Shown: positions 57,249-64,000 of the stretch, piece by piece | Numbering within the stretch: position 1 is the stretch's first letter | How the letters are laid out: the number at the start of each line of letters is the position of its first letter | Source: JADLHS01 sp044225555 | GTDB taxonomy: Bacteria; Verrucomicrobiota; Verrucomicrobiia; Limisphaerales; JADLHS01 | NCBI GenBank assembly: GCA_044225555.1 | Contig: JBGAIM010000008.1 | Span: 62,001 to 126,000 of the forward strand | DNA length: 64,000 bases | Direction: 5' to 3' | Notes under the pieces: model-generated | What the model was told of the DNA's origin: nothing | The model's input: only the letters and a program-made list of their open reading frames with translations | Databases searched by the model: none | Position numbers and translations under genes: made by a program

Positions 57249-58802
57249 TTAAGCCCAGGACTCCAACAGCGGATTTGCCCGGTTGAACTTCCGCACCGCC
57301 GGCAGGTTTGCGGGCCGGTTAACGGTTTCGGGTTTGGGGTCTGGGGTCTGAGGTCTGGAGTCGCCCCGAGAGCCGAGACCCGATCCGCCCGATCCGAAAC
57401 TGGGGTTGTTGAAAAAGTCGGTGAAGCCGGACTGCACCCGCTCGGCGAGATGCGAGAGGCGCACGCCGTGGGTGGCGAGGGCGGCCTGCAACTGGGGCCA
57501 TTGCAAATTCAAAGCCTTGAAATCGCCGAAATCGCAGCGTGCCTGGGCCTCCACCTGCCCTTCGCGCCACTGCAAACGGAGCGAGATTTGTGTTTTGGCA
57601 TCCGGCGTGAGCACCACCTCCACGAGATCATCCGCCGCGCGTTTGAACAAACGCACCTCGCGGGAAATAATATCGCTGATGCGGCCCATGGGCGCCAGCG
57701 GGCGGGCCTCGACCGCGTTGGCCTCGGCCCCCCCCGCGCGGACAGGCGCGGGCGATACGGGAGATAATTTGGCGGCGGCGATATCCTCGGCGCCAGGAGC
57801 GGGGACGCCTCCGCGGGATTCGGCGGGCAGACTGGGAAGTGGAGGCAGATTCGATCCGGAGCTGGGGAGCGTCCCCGGCAAGAATTGCTCGGTGCGCCCG
57901 GCAGAAACATCCAAATTGGTAGTAGAATTCATCGCCAGCTTGCTTTGAGCAGTGGCTATGCCACGGGGACTTTCGAGCGACTCGACCCACGCGCGCCGGG
58001 CCGCGCGAGCGGTGCGCCGGACATCGTCCGGTTCAGGGGAAACAGTCTGCGCGCTGTCCGGCAGAACTTCACTTGTTGATGCGTCGTCCGCCGATGACTC
58101 CTGGCCTTCCGGAGATTGCAGTTCAATCTGCAACGCGGATTGGGTTGGAGCCGCTGGCGCGGCAGCGTCGGCCAACACCACTTCCGCGCGCGAGGCTGCT
58201 GGTTCTGATTCCGCAGGCAAAGCTTCGAGACTGGTGGTGCTGGTGGGCGTCAACTCTGGTGGCGGCTCGACTTGGGCCGGCTCACTGGGAGCTGGCTTCA
58301 GCATTTCCGTCAGCGCGCCGGTTGTTGCGGTGAGCACCTTGCCGCTGGCAATCTTCGATCCGGCTTCGCCCGTCGAAGTCAATTCACTTTCAGCGCTACG
58401 GTCAGGCGTCGCTTCGGTTCCGTTCGCGTCAACCGTCAAATCTTCGCCCGCTGCGGCCTGTGGTTTCGGCGTGTTGTCCTGCGGGGCCGACTGCGGTGAC
58501 ACCGCGCACGCTCCAGCCAGGCGGTCATCCGGTTCGGTCCGATTGTTTTTGGTTCGGCCCCGGGCGCGGCTGGTGCGTTCCGTGAACTCGCTCTGGTCCT
58601 CGGAGCTGTTGCCGGGCCGGGATTCAGTCCGGTCAACTTTCCCTGGTGCCACGTGCCGCTCGGGCGGCCGGGCGACGGCACTTTGCAGCATCTGGCCGAA
58701 AGCGTCGCTCGCCGGTTTGGTGCGGAGGCCCACCACCAATTCGGCGGCCGGCGGCAGCGCCGGTGATGATTTTAGGGCGGCGAGGGAAAATGGGGAATTC
58801 AT
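57249..58802 (-). CDS. fliK: Flagellar hook-length control protein FliK
   Basis: FliK measures the hook and switches export specificity. The product has 517 residues from the ATG at 58802. The first about 380 residues are alanine-, proline- and serine-rich low-complexity sequence, as usual for FliK. The conserved C-terminal Flg_hook domain is SLRLQWREGQVEAQARCDFGDFKALNLQW, then LQAALATHGVRLSHLAERV. The open frame runs on to 59255, but that stretch is antisense to nothing real and lies over the MotE-like gene in another frame. The start overlaps the MotE-like stop (ATGA). Confidence 0.9.
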   Translation of the reverse strand: MNSPFSLAALKSSPALPPAAELVVGLRTKPASDAFGQMLQSAVARPPERHVAPGKVDRTESRPGNSSEDQSEFTERTSRARGRTKNNRTEPDDRLAGACAVSPQSAPQDNTPKPQAAAGEDLTVDANGTEATPDRSAESELTSTGEAGSKIASGKVLTATTGALTEMLKPAPSEPAQVEPPPELTPTSTTSLEALPAESEPAASRAEVVLADAAAPAAPTQSALQIELQSPEGQESSADDASTSEVLPDSAQTVSPEPDDVRRTARAARRAWVESLESPRGIATAQSKLAMNSTTNLDVSAGRTEQFLPGTLPSSGSNLPPLPSLPAESRGGVPAPGAEDIAAAKLSPVSPAPVRAGGAEANAVEARPLAPMGRISDIISREVRLFKRAADDLVEVVLTPDAKTQISLRLQWREGQVEAQARCDFGDFKALNLQWPQLQAALATHGVRLSHLAERVQSGFTDFFNNPSFGSGGSGLGSRGDSRPQTPDPKPETVNRPANLPAVRKFNRANPLLESWA

Positions 58803-59404
58803 GGCGCAGGCTTCTTGGGGTCCTTGGTCTGGGAAAGATAGAAGCGCAACCGCTCGGTGACCTTGGCGACCCGCTTGGCATCCTCGGGGCCGAGTTTGGA
58901 CATCGCTTCGAGGATCGGCGCGCTTTCCGTTTCCTTCATCACGGCGAGAATTTTGAGCAGGGTGTTCTCCTCCAGTTCCTTCATGATCGGGGCGGCGCCA
59001 TCGGGCGCCATGGTGGCGTAAGTGCGGGCGAGCTTCTTGATGTTGACCGATTCCTCGGCGTTCATCCGCACGACGGTCGCCTCGAACTGCGATTGGAGCT
59101 GATAAATGGCCTGGGTGACCACGTTGAGTTCGAGCCGCTCGGTTTGCAGCCGATCGGCGAGGTCGTTCAATTCCTTCTCCCGTTTCGCCAGGGTTTCTTT
59201 CTCCAGCTTCAACTCGTTGATGAGGGCGTCGGCCTCGGGATTGTGAAACTCCCACGAGGGAGTTTTGGCCTGGGCGATCAGCGGATCCTCGGCGGGCTGG
59301 CCTTCAATCACGGCAGCGGGCGCCTTCCAGAAAACGACGGTTACCACCGCGTAAAGCAGCAACCCCACGATGGACGCAACAAGACTGGACTGGAGGATTT
59401 TCAT
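58799..59404 (-). CDS. MotE-like flagellar stator chaperone
   Basis: The product has 201 residues: one N-terminal membrane helix (LQSSLVASIVGLLLYAVVTVVFW), a long coiled coil (about 60-125, LKLEKETLAKREKELNDLA) and a C-terminal MgtE-N-like helical domain (KKLARTYATMAPDGAAPIMKELEENTLLKILAVMKETESAPILEAM). This architecture matches MotE of alphaproteobacteria, which chaperones the stator partner MotC, and related proteins encoded near fliJ. The start overlaps fliJ by four bases. Function by analogy only. Confidence 0.8.
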   Translation of the reverse strand: MKILQSSLVASIVGLLLYAVVTVVFWKAPAAVIEGQPAEDPLIAQAKTPSWEFHNPEADALINELKLEKETLAKREKELNDLADRLQTERLELNVVTQAIYQLQSQFEATVVRMNAEESVNIKKLARTYATMAPDGAAPIMKELEENTLLKILAVMKETESAPILEAMSKLGPEDAKRVAKVTERLRFYLSQTKDPKKPAP

Positions 59405-59874
59405 GCGAGGGGATCGGTCGTGGTTCGCCAGGTGAGCGCCGGCGCGGCGCGCTGGGTGGCCAGTTCATCGAGAAATTTTTGCGTGTCGCGTTGCACGTCG
59501 CGATCCCAACTGGCGCGCTGGCGGCCCCGGAATTTCTCCACGGCCTCGCGTTGTTGGCGGGCGGCGAGCATTTGTTGCAGGGCCTGGCCGACCTTGCGTT
59601 GGGCTTGCGTCAGCAAATCTTCACGCTGGTGTCGTTCCTCTTCCAGCGCGGCACTGTGCTGGCGCAGGCGCGTGGCGGCGGAGGCCGAGCAGCCGGACTC
59701 CAGCGTCTGGCGCAGGCGCAGCCAGGCCGCGTCGAGTTCGCGTTGAACAGCTTCGAGCTGACCGAGCGCGTTTTGCCGGGCCAGGAGGGCTTGGGCGTAG
59801 TTTTCGAGCGCGGTCTGTTCCAACCGGCGGCGGGTGGTGGCCACGGCTTCCAACGTGAATCGAAACGGTTTCAT
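59401..59874 (-). CDS. fliJ: Flagellar export protein FliJ
   Basis: This is the soluble coiled-coil stalk of the flagellar export ATPase. The product has 157 residues, nearly all alpha-helical coiled coil. The opening MKPFRFTLEAVATTRRRLEQ and the heptad-rich ALGQLEAVQRELDAAWLRLRQ are typical FliJ. Sequence similarity is always weak in this family, so much of the call rests on position directly after fliI (three-base gap) and before the MotE-like gene. Confidence 0.88.
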   Translation of the reverse strand: MKPFRFTLEAVATTRRRLEQTALENYAQALLARQNALGQLEAVQRELDAAWLRLRQTLESGCSASAATRLRQHSAALEEERHQREDLLTQAQRKVGQALQQMLAARQQREAVEKFRGRQRASWDRDVQRDTQKFLDELATQRAAPALTWRTTTDPLA

Positions 59875-59877
59875 AGA

Positions 59878-61251
59878 TTATTTCGTGATGACAGGTCGGG
59901 CGCTGACGGGTTGCACGGCCAGTGCCTGGGTTAACAGACGCCAGCTTTCCTCAGCCCGAAAGCCCTCGCGCACGCCCTGGCGCAGGAATTTTTTCAGCGG
60001 TTCGTGCAGCCGGATGGCGTGGTCAATGGATGCATTACTGCCCGCAGGATACGCGCCAATGTTGATCAAATCTTGATTGCGGCGATAAAGCGCCAGCGCC
60101 TCGCGCGCCTGACCCGCCAGGTCCATTTGTTCGGGGGCGCAGAGATCGCGCGACAAACGGCTCACGCTGTCGAGCACTTCGATGGCGGGATAATGATTCT
60201 GGGTGGCGAGTTCGCGGGTGAGGACGATGTGCCCGTCCAGAATCGAACGCACCGCATCGGCGATCGGATCGTTCATGTCGTCCTGCTCGACGAGCACCGT
60301 GAACAGGCCGGTGATCGAGCCGGTCTCGCCGGTGCCGGCGCGTTCGAGCAACTGCGGCAGCAAGGAGAACACTGACGGCGTGTAACCGCGCGTGGCCGGC
60401 GGTTCACCCACGGCGAGGCCGATCTCGCGTTGCGCCATCGCAAAGCGCGTCACGGAATCCATCATCAGCAACACGTTCTTGCCCTGGTCGCGGAAATATT
60501 CGGCGATGGCCATGGCGGCGAACGCGCCTTTCACGCGGGCCAGGGCGGGTTCGTTCGACGTGGCGACGATGACGACGGATTTCCGGCGGCCGGCTTCATC
60601 CAAATCTTTTTCCAAAAACTCGCGGACTTCACGACCGCGTTCGCCGATGAGCGCGATGACGTTGACGTCGGATTCCGCGCGACTGGCGATCATGCCGAGC
60701 AGAGTGGATTTGCCGACGCCGCTGCCGGCGAAAATGCCGAGGCGCTGGCCGCGGCCGCAGGGGACGAAGGTGTCCACCGCTTTCACGCCGGTTTGAAACA
60801 CCTGACCGATGCGTTGGCGCTTGAGCGGGTGCGGCGGGAGAAAATTCACGCTGACCTGGCGGTCGGTGGCCAGGGGGCCGAGGGCGTCGAGCGGCTGGCC
60901 GAGGCTGTCAATGACGCGACCTTTCAGGCTTTCGCCCACGGCGACGCGTAGCGGCGCGCCCAGGGCGATGACTTCGCTGCCGGGATGAATGCCCCGCACT
61001 TCGCCCAGCGGCATCAGCAGCACGTGATGATTGCGGAAACCGACGACCTCCGCGAGCGTGCTGCCGTCGTGGCGCGCGGATTCAATGCGGCACAACTCGC
61101 CCACGGCGGCGAGCGGCCCTTCGGATTCGATGACGAGGCCGATGAGTTGCACCACGCGTCCGCGATTCTCCAGCACGCGGGCTTCCCGCGCCCGCTGGAA
61201 GGCGTGAGCGAGCCGATGGCCGGGCCGGAGCGTTGGTTGGTTCAATGGCAC
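59878..61251 (-). CDS. fliI: Flagellum-specific ATP synthase FliI
   Basis: This is the export ATPase of the flagellar type III system. The product has 457 residues. The Walker A motif GIFAGSGVGKSTLLGMIA lies near residues 170-190. The family block PPATRGYTPSVFSLLPQLLERAGTGE and the segment VLVEQDDMNDPIADAVRSILDGHIVLTR are diagnostic. I prefer the GTG at 61251 (VPLNQPTL), which overlaps fliH by ten bases. An earlier frame opening at 61335 would overlap fliH by 94 bases and adds no family sequence. Confidence 0.95.
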   Translation of the reverse strand: MPLNQPTLRPGHRLAHAFQRAREARVLENRGRVVQLIGLVIESEGPLAAVGELCRIESARHDGSTLAEVVGFRNHHVLLMPLGEVRGIHPGSEVIALGAPLRVAVGESLKGRVIDSLGQPLDALGPLATDRQVSVNFLPPHPLKRQRIGQVFQTGVKAVDTFVPCGRGQRLGIFAGSGVGKSTLLGMIASRAESDVNVIALIGERGREVREFLEKDLDEAGRRKSVVIVATSNEPALARVKGAFAAMAIAEYFRDQGKNVLLMMDSVTRFAMAQREIGLAVGEPPATRGYTPSVFSLLPQLLERAGTGETGSITGLFTVLVEQDDMNDPIADAVRSILDGHIVLTRELATQNHYPAIEVLDSVSRLSRDLCAPEQMDLAGQAREALALYRRNQDLINIGAYPAGSNASIDHAIRLHEPLKKFLRQGVREGFRAEESWRLLTQALAVQPVSARPVITK

Positions 61252-61838
61252 GAGCTTTCGAGCGATTGTTTCAAGGATTCGAATTTGGTTTCGCGCCGCG
61301 CATCCACGATGCCGAATTGCGTTTGCACGAGACAACCACCCCGGGAAACATTGGCCGAGGCCTGGAACTTCAATTGTTCGCCCCCGACATCCGCGAGCAG
61401 CACCGGCGCATTGGCCTGTTGCAGGAGTTCAAAATCCATCGGGTTCAACATCACCGTGAGCTTGCCTTTCTGCTCGACGTGCGAAAGGGCTTCGCGCACG
61501 GCGGCCTCGACTATTTCGCTGGAGATGGGCAGGTCCGCCACCAGTTTGCCGGCGATTTCCAGGCTGAGCGCCACCATCGCGCCCTCGCATTCGCGCGTGA
61601 CCTGGCCAATGGACTGCCGCAGCGAATGGAGCACGCCATTCTGCAATTCAATGAGTTCGCCGCGCTGGCGGACGAGTTGTTCGCTCAAGGCCTTTTCGCC
61701 TTCGCGCCGGCCCCGGGCGTAGGCCGCTTGTTCGCGGGCGCGGATGCGTTCCTCCTGCGCCGCACTGTGCGGCGGCAACCCGATCCGCACCTCGCGCAAC
61801 GGTTTCGTCAGCGGGATTTTTTCAAGCAGCAACGGCAT
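61242..61838 (-). CDS. fliH: Flagellar assembly protein FliH
   Basis: It is a regulator and partner of FliI in export. The product has 198 residues: a charged coiled-coil N-terminal half (EERIRAREQAAYARGRREGEKALSEQL) and the FliH/YscL C-terminal domain (VALSLEIAGKLVADLPISSEIVEAAVREALSHV, then LKFQASANVSRGGCLVQTQFGIVDARRETKFESL). The latter end is the typical stator-like C-terminus. Its start overlaps the fliG stop by 17 bases. Confidence 0.92.
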   Translation of the reverse strand: MPLLLEKIPLTKPLREVRIGLPPHSAAQEERIRAREQAAYARGRREGEKALSEQLVRQRGELIELQNGVLHSLRQSIGQVTRECEGAMVALSLEIAGKLVADLPISSEIVEAAVREALSHVEQKGKLTVMLNPMDFELLQQANAPVLLADVGGEQLKFQASANVSRGGCLVQTQFGIVDARRETKFESLKQSLESSCH

Positions 61839-62868
61839 CGGCTTTTTCCTCCTGCGGGTTCAAATCTATTTCCCCTTCGCCTTCGAGGCGGCGGACGATG
61901 TCCACCACGCGCAGTTGCGCCGCTTCGATTTCCTTGGCTTTCAAACTGCCTAGGAAGCCCATCTCTTCTTTCACCGTCTCGGCGGCGCGTTTCGAGATGG
62001 CCCCGAGCAGCGCGGTTTTCACGGGGTCGGTCGCCTTTTTCAACGATACGGCCAGGTCGCGGGTGTCCACTTCGCGCATCACTTTTTGCAGCGCGCTGCT
62101 GTCCAGCCGCACCATGTCCTCGAACGTGAACATTTTTTGTCGGATGGCTTTGCTCAGGTCGGGGTTGCGTTCCTCGATGGAGGTCAACACGGTTTTGCTC
62201 ACGGTTTTGTCCAGGTTGTTGAGCAGGGTCGCGGCGGATTTCACGCCGCCCGTGGTGCTGATGCCGCGCGTGGGTTTAACGCCGAGCTTTGGCCGGAGCA
62301 CGGCCACGATCTTCTCGATGACTTCGATGGGGGTGGGTGAAAGGGTGGCCAGGCGTTCGATGACTTTGTCGCGCAGCTCGGGCGGGCATTGATTCAGAAA
62401 AGCGGAGGCGTTGTCGGGCGGCAGGTGGCTGGTGAGGAGGGCGATGGCTTGGGGCTGTTCGGCTTTGACGAGATTGAAGAGTTCGCGTGGGTCGGCCTCG
62501 ATGAGGGGTTGCAATACGGCGAGGCGGGCGGCGTCGCCGGCGGCGCGGTTGGCGATGGTGGCGGCGCGGCCCTGGCCAACGGCTTTTTCGAGCATCTGGC
62601 GGACGTAGTCCTGGCCGTGGCTGACGGCGGTGCTGGCTTGGATGGCGACGGCGGCGAATTCCTGCAGCACGGCTTGTTGGAGTTCGTGGCTGATGCTGTG
62701 GAATTTGCCCATTTCGGCGGCGATGGTTTCCATTTCGCTCTCGGCAAAGCTCTTCAGGATTTGGGCAGCGCTTTCGGGGCCGAGCATGAGCAGGAGCACG
62801 GCGAGTTTTTGCGTGCGCGTGAGGGCCGCGGCGGGGTTCTCGAAGTTGTCAAGGTTGCCCGAGGTCAT
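61822..62868 (-). CDS. fliG: Flagellar motor switch protein FliG
   Basis: This rotor protein is contacted by the stators for torque. The product has 348 residues. The N-terminal domain is LTRTQKLAVLLLMLGPESAAQILKSF. The middle ARM-like segment includes EQPQAIALLTSHLPPDNASAFL. The C-terminal torque helix and hydrophobic patch region is KKATDPVKTALLGAISKRAAETVKEEMGFLG, with charged residues typical of FliG. It lies three bases after fliF. Confidence 0.95.
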   Translation of the reverse strand: MTSGNLDNFENPAAALTRTQKLAVLLLMLGPESAAQILKSFAESEMETIAAEMGKFHSISHELQQAVLQEFAAVAIQASTAVSHGQDYVRQMLEKAVGQGRAATIANRAAGDAARLAVLQPLIEADPRELFNLVKAEQPQAIALLTSHLPPDNASAFLNQCPPELRDKVIERLATLSPTPIEVIEKIVAVLRPKLGVKPTRGISTTGGVKSAATLLNNLDKTVSKTVLTSIEERNPDLSKAIRQKMFTFEDMVRLDSSALQKVMREVDTRDLAVSLKKATDPVKTALLGAISKRAAETVKEEMGFLGSLKAKEIEAAQLRVVDIVRRLEGEGEIDLNPQEEKADAVAA

Positions 62869-62871
62869 AGG

Positions 62872-64000
62872 TCATTTCTCCCGGGTCGCGGTCATCCACG
62901 AACGGATCGCTTGGGTCATGTTGTTGGGGTTCTCGCGGATGAGTTGGTTCAGCACTTCGACGGTGACGGCGCCGGAGTCGCCGGGGCGCAACGCACCGTT
63001 GCCGTTGGCGCGGCCATTCCCGATGGGGACGCCGAGGGGGATCTCGTCGACGGGGGTGCTTTTGAAAATCCGCCAGAAGGCAAACAGCACGGCGCACGCG
63101 AGCAGCGGATAGACCGCGTTTTTGGCGAGGTCCCACCAGTATTGGTTTTTTTGTTGGAGGTCGAGTTGCCGGGTGATCTCGGTGACGGGGCTTTCGTTGA
63201 AGGGCATTTCCTCGACCGTGATCTGGTCTTGGCGGGAGGCGTCCGGGCCTTCCTGAATGCCGAGCGCGCCCTGGACGACGCGTTTGATTTTCTGCATCTC
63301 CTCGGGCGTGCGCGCCGCGACGGTGCGGTTGGTGCCGTCGAGGGTGACGTTGGCGGCGACAAACACGGCAGCGGACAGGCGTTTGATGCCCCCCGGGGTC
63401 TGCATGATGCTGCTGATGCTCTTGTTGATTTCGTAGGAGTTGTTGGTGACCTTTTTGCGGGTCTTGCTGTTGTTGACGGGGGTGGCGGGGGTGGTGTTGG
63501 TTTCGGCGCCGGAATTGGCGGCGACGCCGGCAGCGGGGCTGGCCGCGTTGGCGGTCATGGTGTCGGTGGTGTCTTCAGTGATTTGGGCGGTGCGCACCAC
63601 CTGGCCTTCGGGATCAAATTTGGTTTCTTCGCGGGTCAGGGAGTCGAAATTGATGTCGGCGGAGACGCGCACGACGGATTGACCGGTGCCGAGGACTTTG
63701 GTGAGGATGTCCTCGGCTTTCTTCGCGAGGTATTTTTCGAGGTTCTGGCGCGCGCTCAACTGGGTGGCGGTCAGGCCGCCGACGGAATCGTTTTCGTTGT
63801 TCTCGGAAAGCACGTTGCCCTGGTTGTCCACCACGCTGACGTTGTTGGCGACGAGACCTTCGACGGCGTTGGCGACCAGGAAGCGGATGGCGTTAACGGT
63901 CTGGGGCGGAAGCTGACCATTGCCGCGCACGCGCACGAAGACGGAGGCGGTGGGTTTTTTGGTGTTGTCCACGAGCAAGCGGTTTTCCGGCATCACGATC
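62872..64000 (-). CDS. fliF: Flagellar M-ring protein FliF, C-terminal part (5' end outside window)
   Basis: This is the MS-ring scaffold in the inner membrane. The visible about 376 residues show the second ring-building motif region (NAIRFLVANAVEGLVANNVSVVDNQGNVL), the YscJ/FliF C-terminal domain (ADINFDSLTREETKFDPEGQ) and a periplasmic loop. The second membrane helix is LAKNAVYPLLACAVLFAFWRIF. A short cytoplasmic tail ends in VLNQLIRENPNNMTQAIRSWM, which binds FliG. The frame is open at the window edge; an ATG at 63996 is probably internal. Confidence 0.94.
   Translation of the reverse strand, partial: IVMPENRLLVDNTKKPTASVFVRVRGNGQLPPQTVNAIRFLVANAVEGLVANNVSVVDNQGNVLSENNENDSVGGLTATQLSARQNLEKYLAKKAEDILTKVLGTGQSVVRVSADINFDSLTREETKFDPEGQVVRTAQITEDTTDTMTANAASPAAGVAANSGAETNTTPATPVNNSKTRKKVTNNSYEINKSISSIMQTPGGIKRLSAAVFVAANVTLDGTNRTVAARTPEEMQKIKRVVQGALGIQEGPDASRQDQITVEEMPFNESPVTEITRQLDLQQKNQYWWDLAKNAVYPLLACAVLFAFWRIFKSTPVDEIPLGVPIGNGRANGNGALRPGDSGAVTVEVLNQLIRENPNNMTQAIRSWMTATREK

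Noticed and set aside
58803..59255. 5' extension of the fliK frame by about 150 codons
   Set aside because: The stretch lies over the MotE-like gene in another frame and has shadow composition; the ATG at 58802 overlaps the upstream stop in the usual ATGA way.

Overview
The window looks like a chromosomal piece of a Verrucomicrobiota bacterium, probably near Pedosphaera/Limisphaerales. This rests on gene content: a DUF1549/DUF1553 - DUF1501 - PPC-domain triad, PEP-CTERM proteins, a TIGR03067 protein, secreted proteins ending in a short FYRL-type tail, and several families of long palindromic repeats between and inside genes. The DNA is fairly GC-rich and the coding is dense. No phage, CRISPR array or rRNA was seen.

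Layout. 1-5686 (+): the distal end of a complex I operon, nuoJ(partial)-K-L-M-N. 5695-7762 (-): a small secreted protein, a glycerophosphodiester phosphodiesterase and a coiled-coil protein with a pilin-like tail, then tRNA-Arg(CCG). 7992-15981 (+): a secreted alpha/beta hydrolase, a hybrid histidine kinase, uvrB and an EEP-family hydrolase. 16033-21506 (-): the DUF1549/1553, DUF1501 and PPC operon. 21766-25113 (+): a two-part Rid-like protein, a rhomboid protease and a NagD-like HAD phosphatase. 25126-26692 (-): a 5'-truncated NAD-dependent epimerase and an FHA protein. Then come DUF456 (+) and a secreted beta-propeller protein (-).

29113-37472 (+) is a purine-ring (ureide) catabolic cluster: an M20 amidohydrolase, uraD, a TlpA-like thioredoxin, uraH, allC, allB, a bicupin ureidoglycine aminohydrolase, a GAF protein and malate synthase. 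Read as a pathway it runs from 5-hydroxyisourate through allantoin, allantoate and ureidoglycine to glyoxylate, with malate synthase feeding glyoxylate into the TCA cycle. No urate oxidase was seen.

37527-45877: PEP-CTERM proteins, a malate/lactate dehydrogenase, lspA, a metallo-beta-lactamase-fold protein, a PQQ-like propeller, and a four-gene minus-strand unit (TIGR03067, O-methyltransferase, SMUG-type uracil-DNA glycosylase, DJ-1/PfpI). 45878-48866: a repeat-rich spacer, a small unknown gene, and an ORF6N gene lying between two copies of the argG 3' end, followed by argG. 48930-53100: a beta-helix protein, a lipid A-type acyltransferase and a PQQ-type sugar dehydrogenase. 53607-64000 (-): tRNA-Thr(CGT) and a tightly packed flagellar operon, fliF(partial)-fliG-fliH-fliI-fliJ-motE-like-fliK-flgD-small FlgD-like-flgE-like-fliL-fliM-fliN.

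The most unusual items are the ORF6N unit bounded by a duplicated argG 3' end and carrying four related palindromes; palindromic repeats inserted into open coding sequence (allantoinase, DUF1549/1553, PPC protein); a stand-alone FlgD C-terminal-domain protein; and the ureide-to-malate operon. All functions are inferred by eye from sequence motifs; no database search was run.
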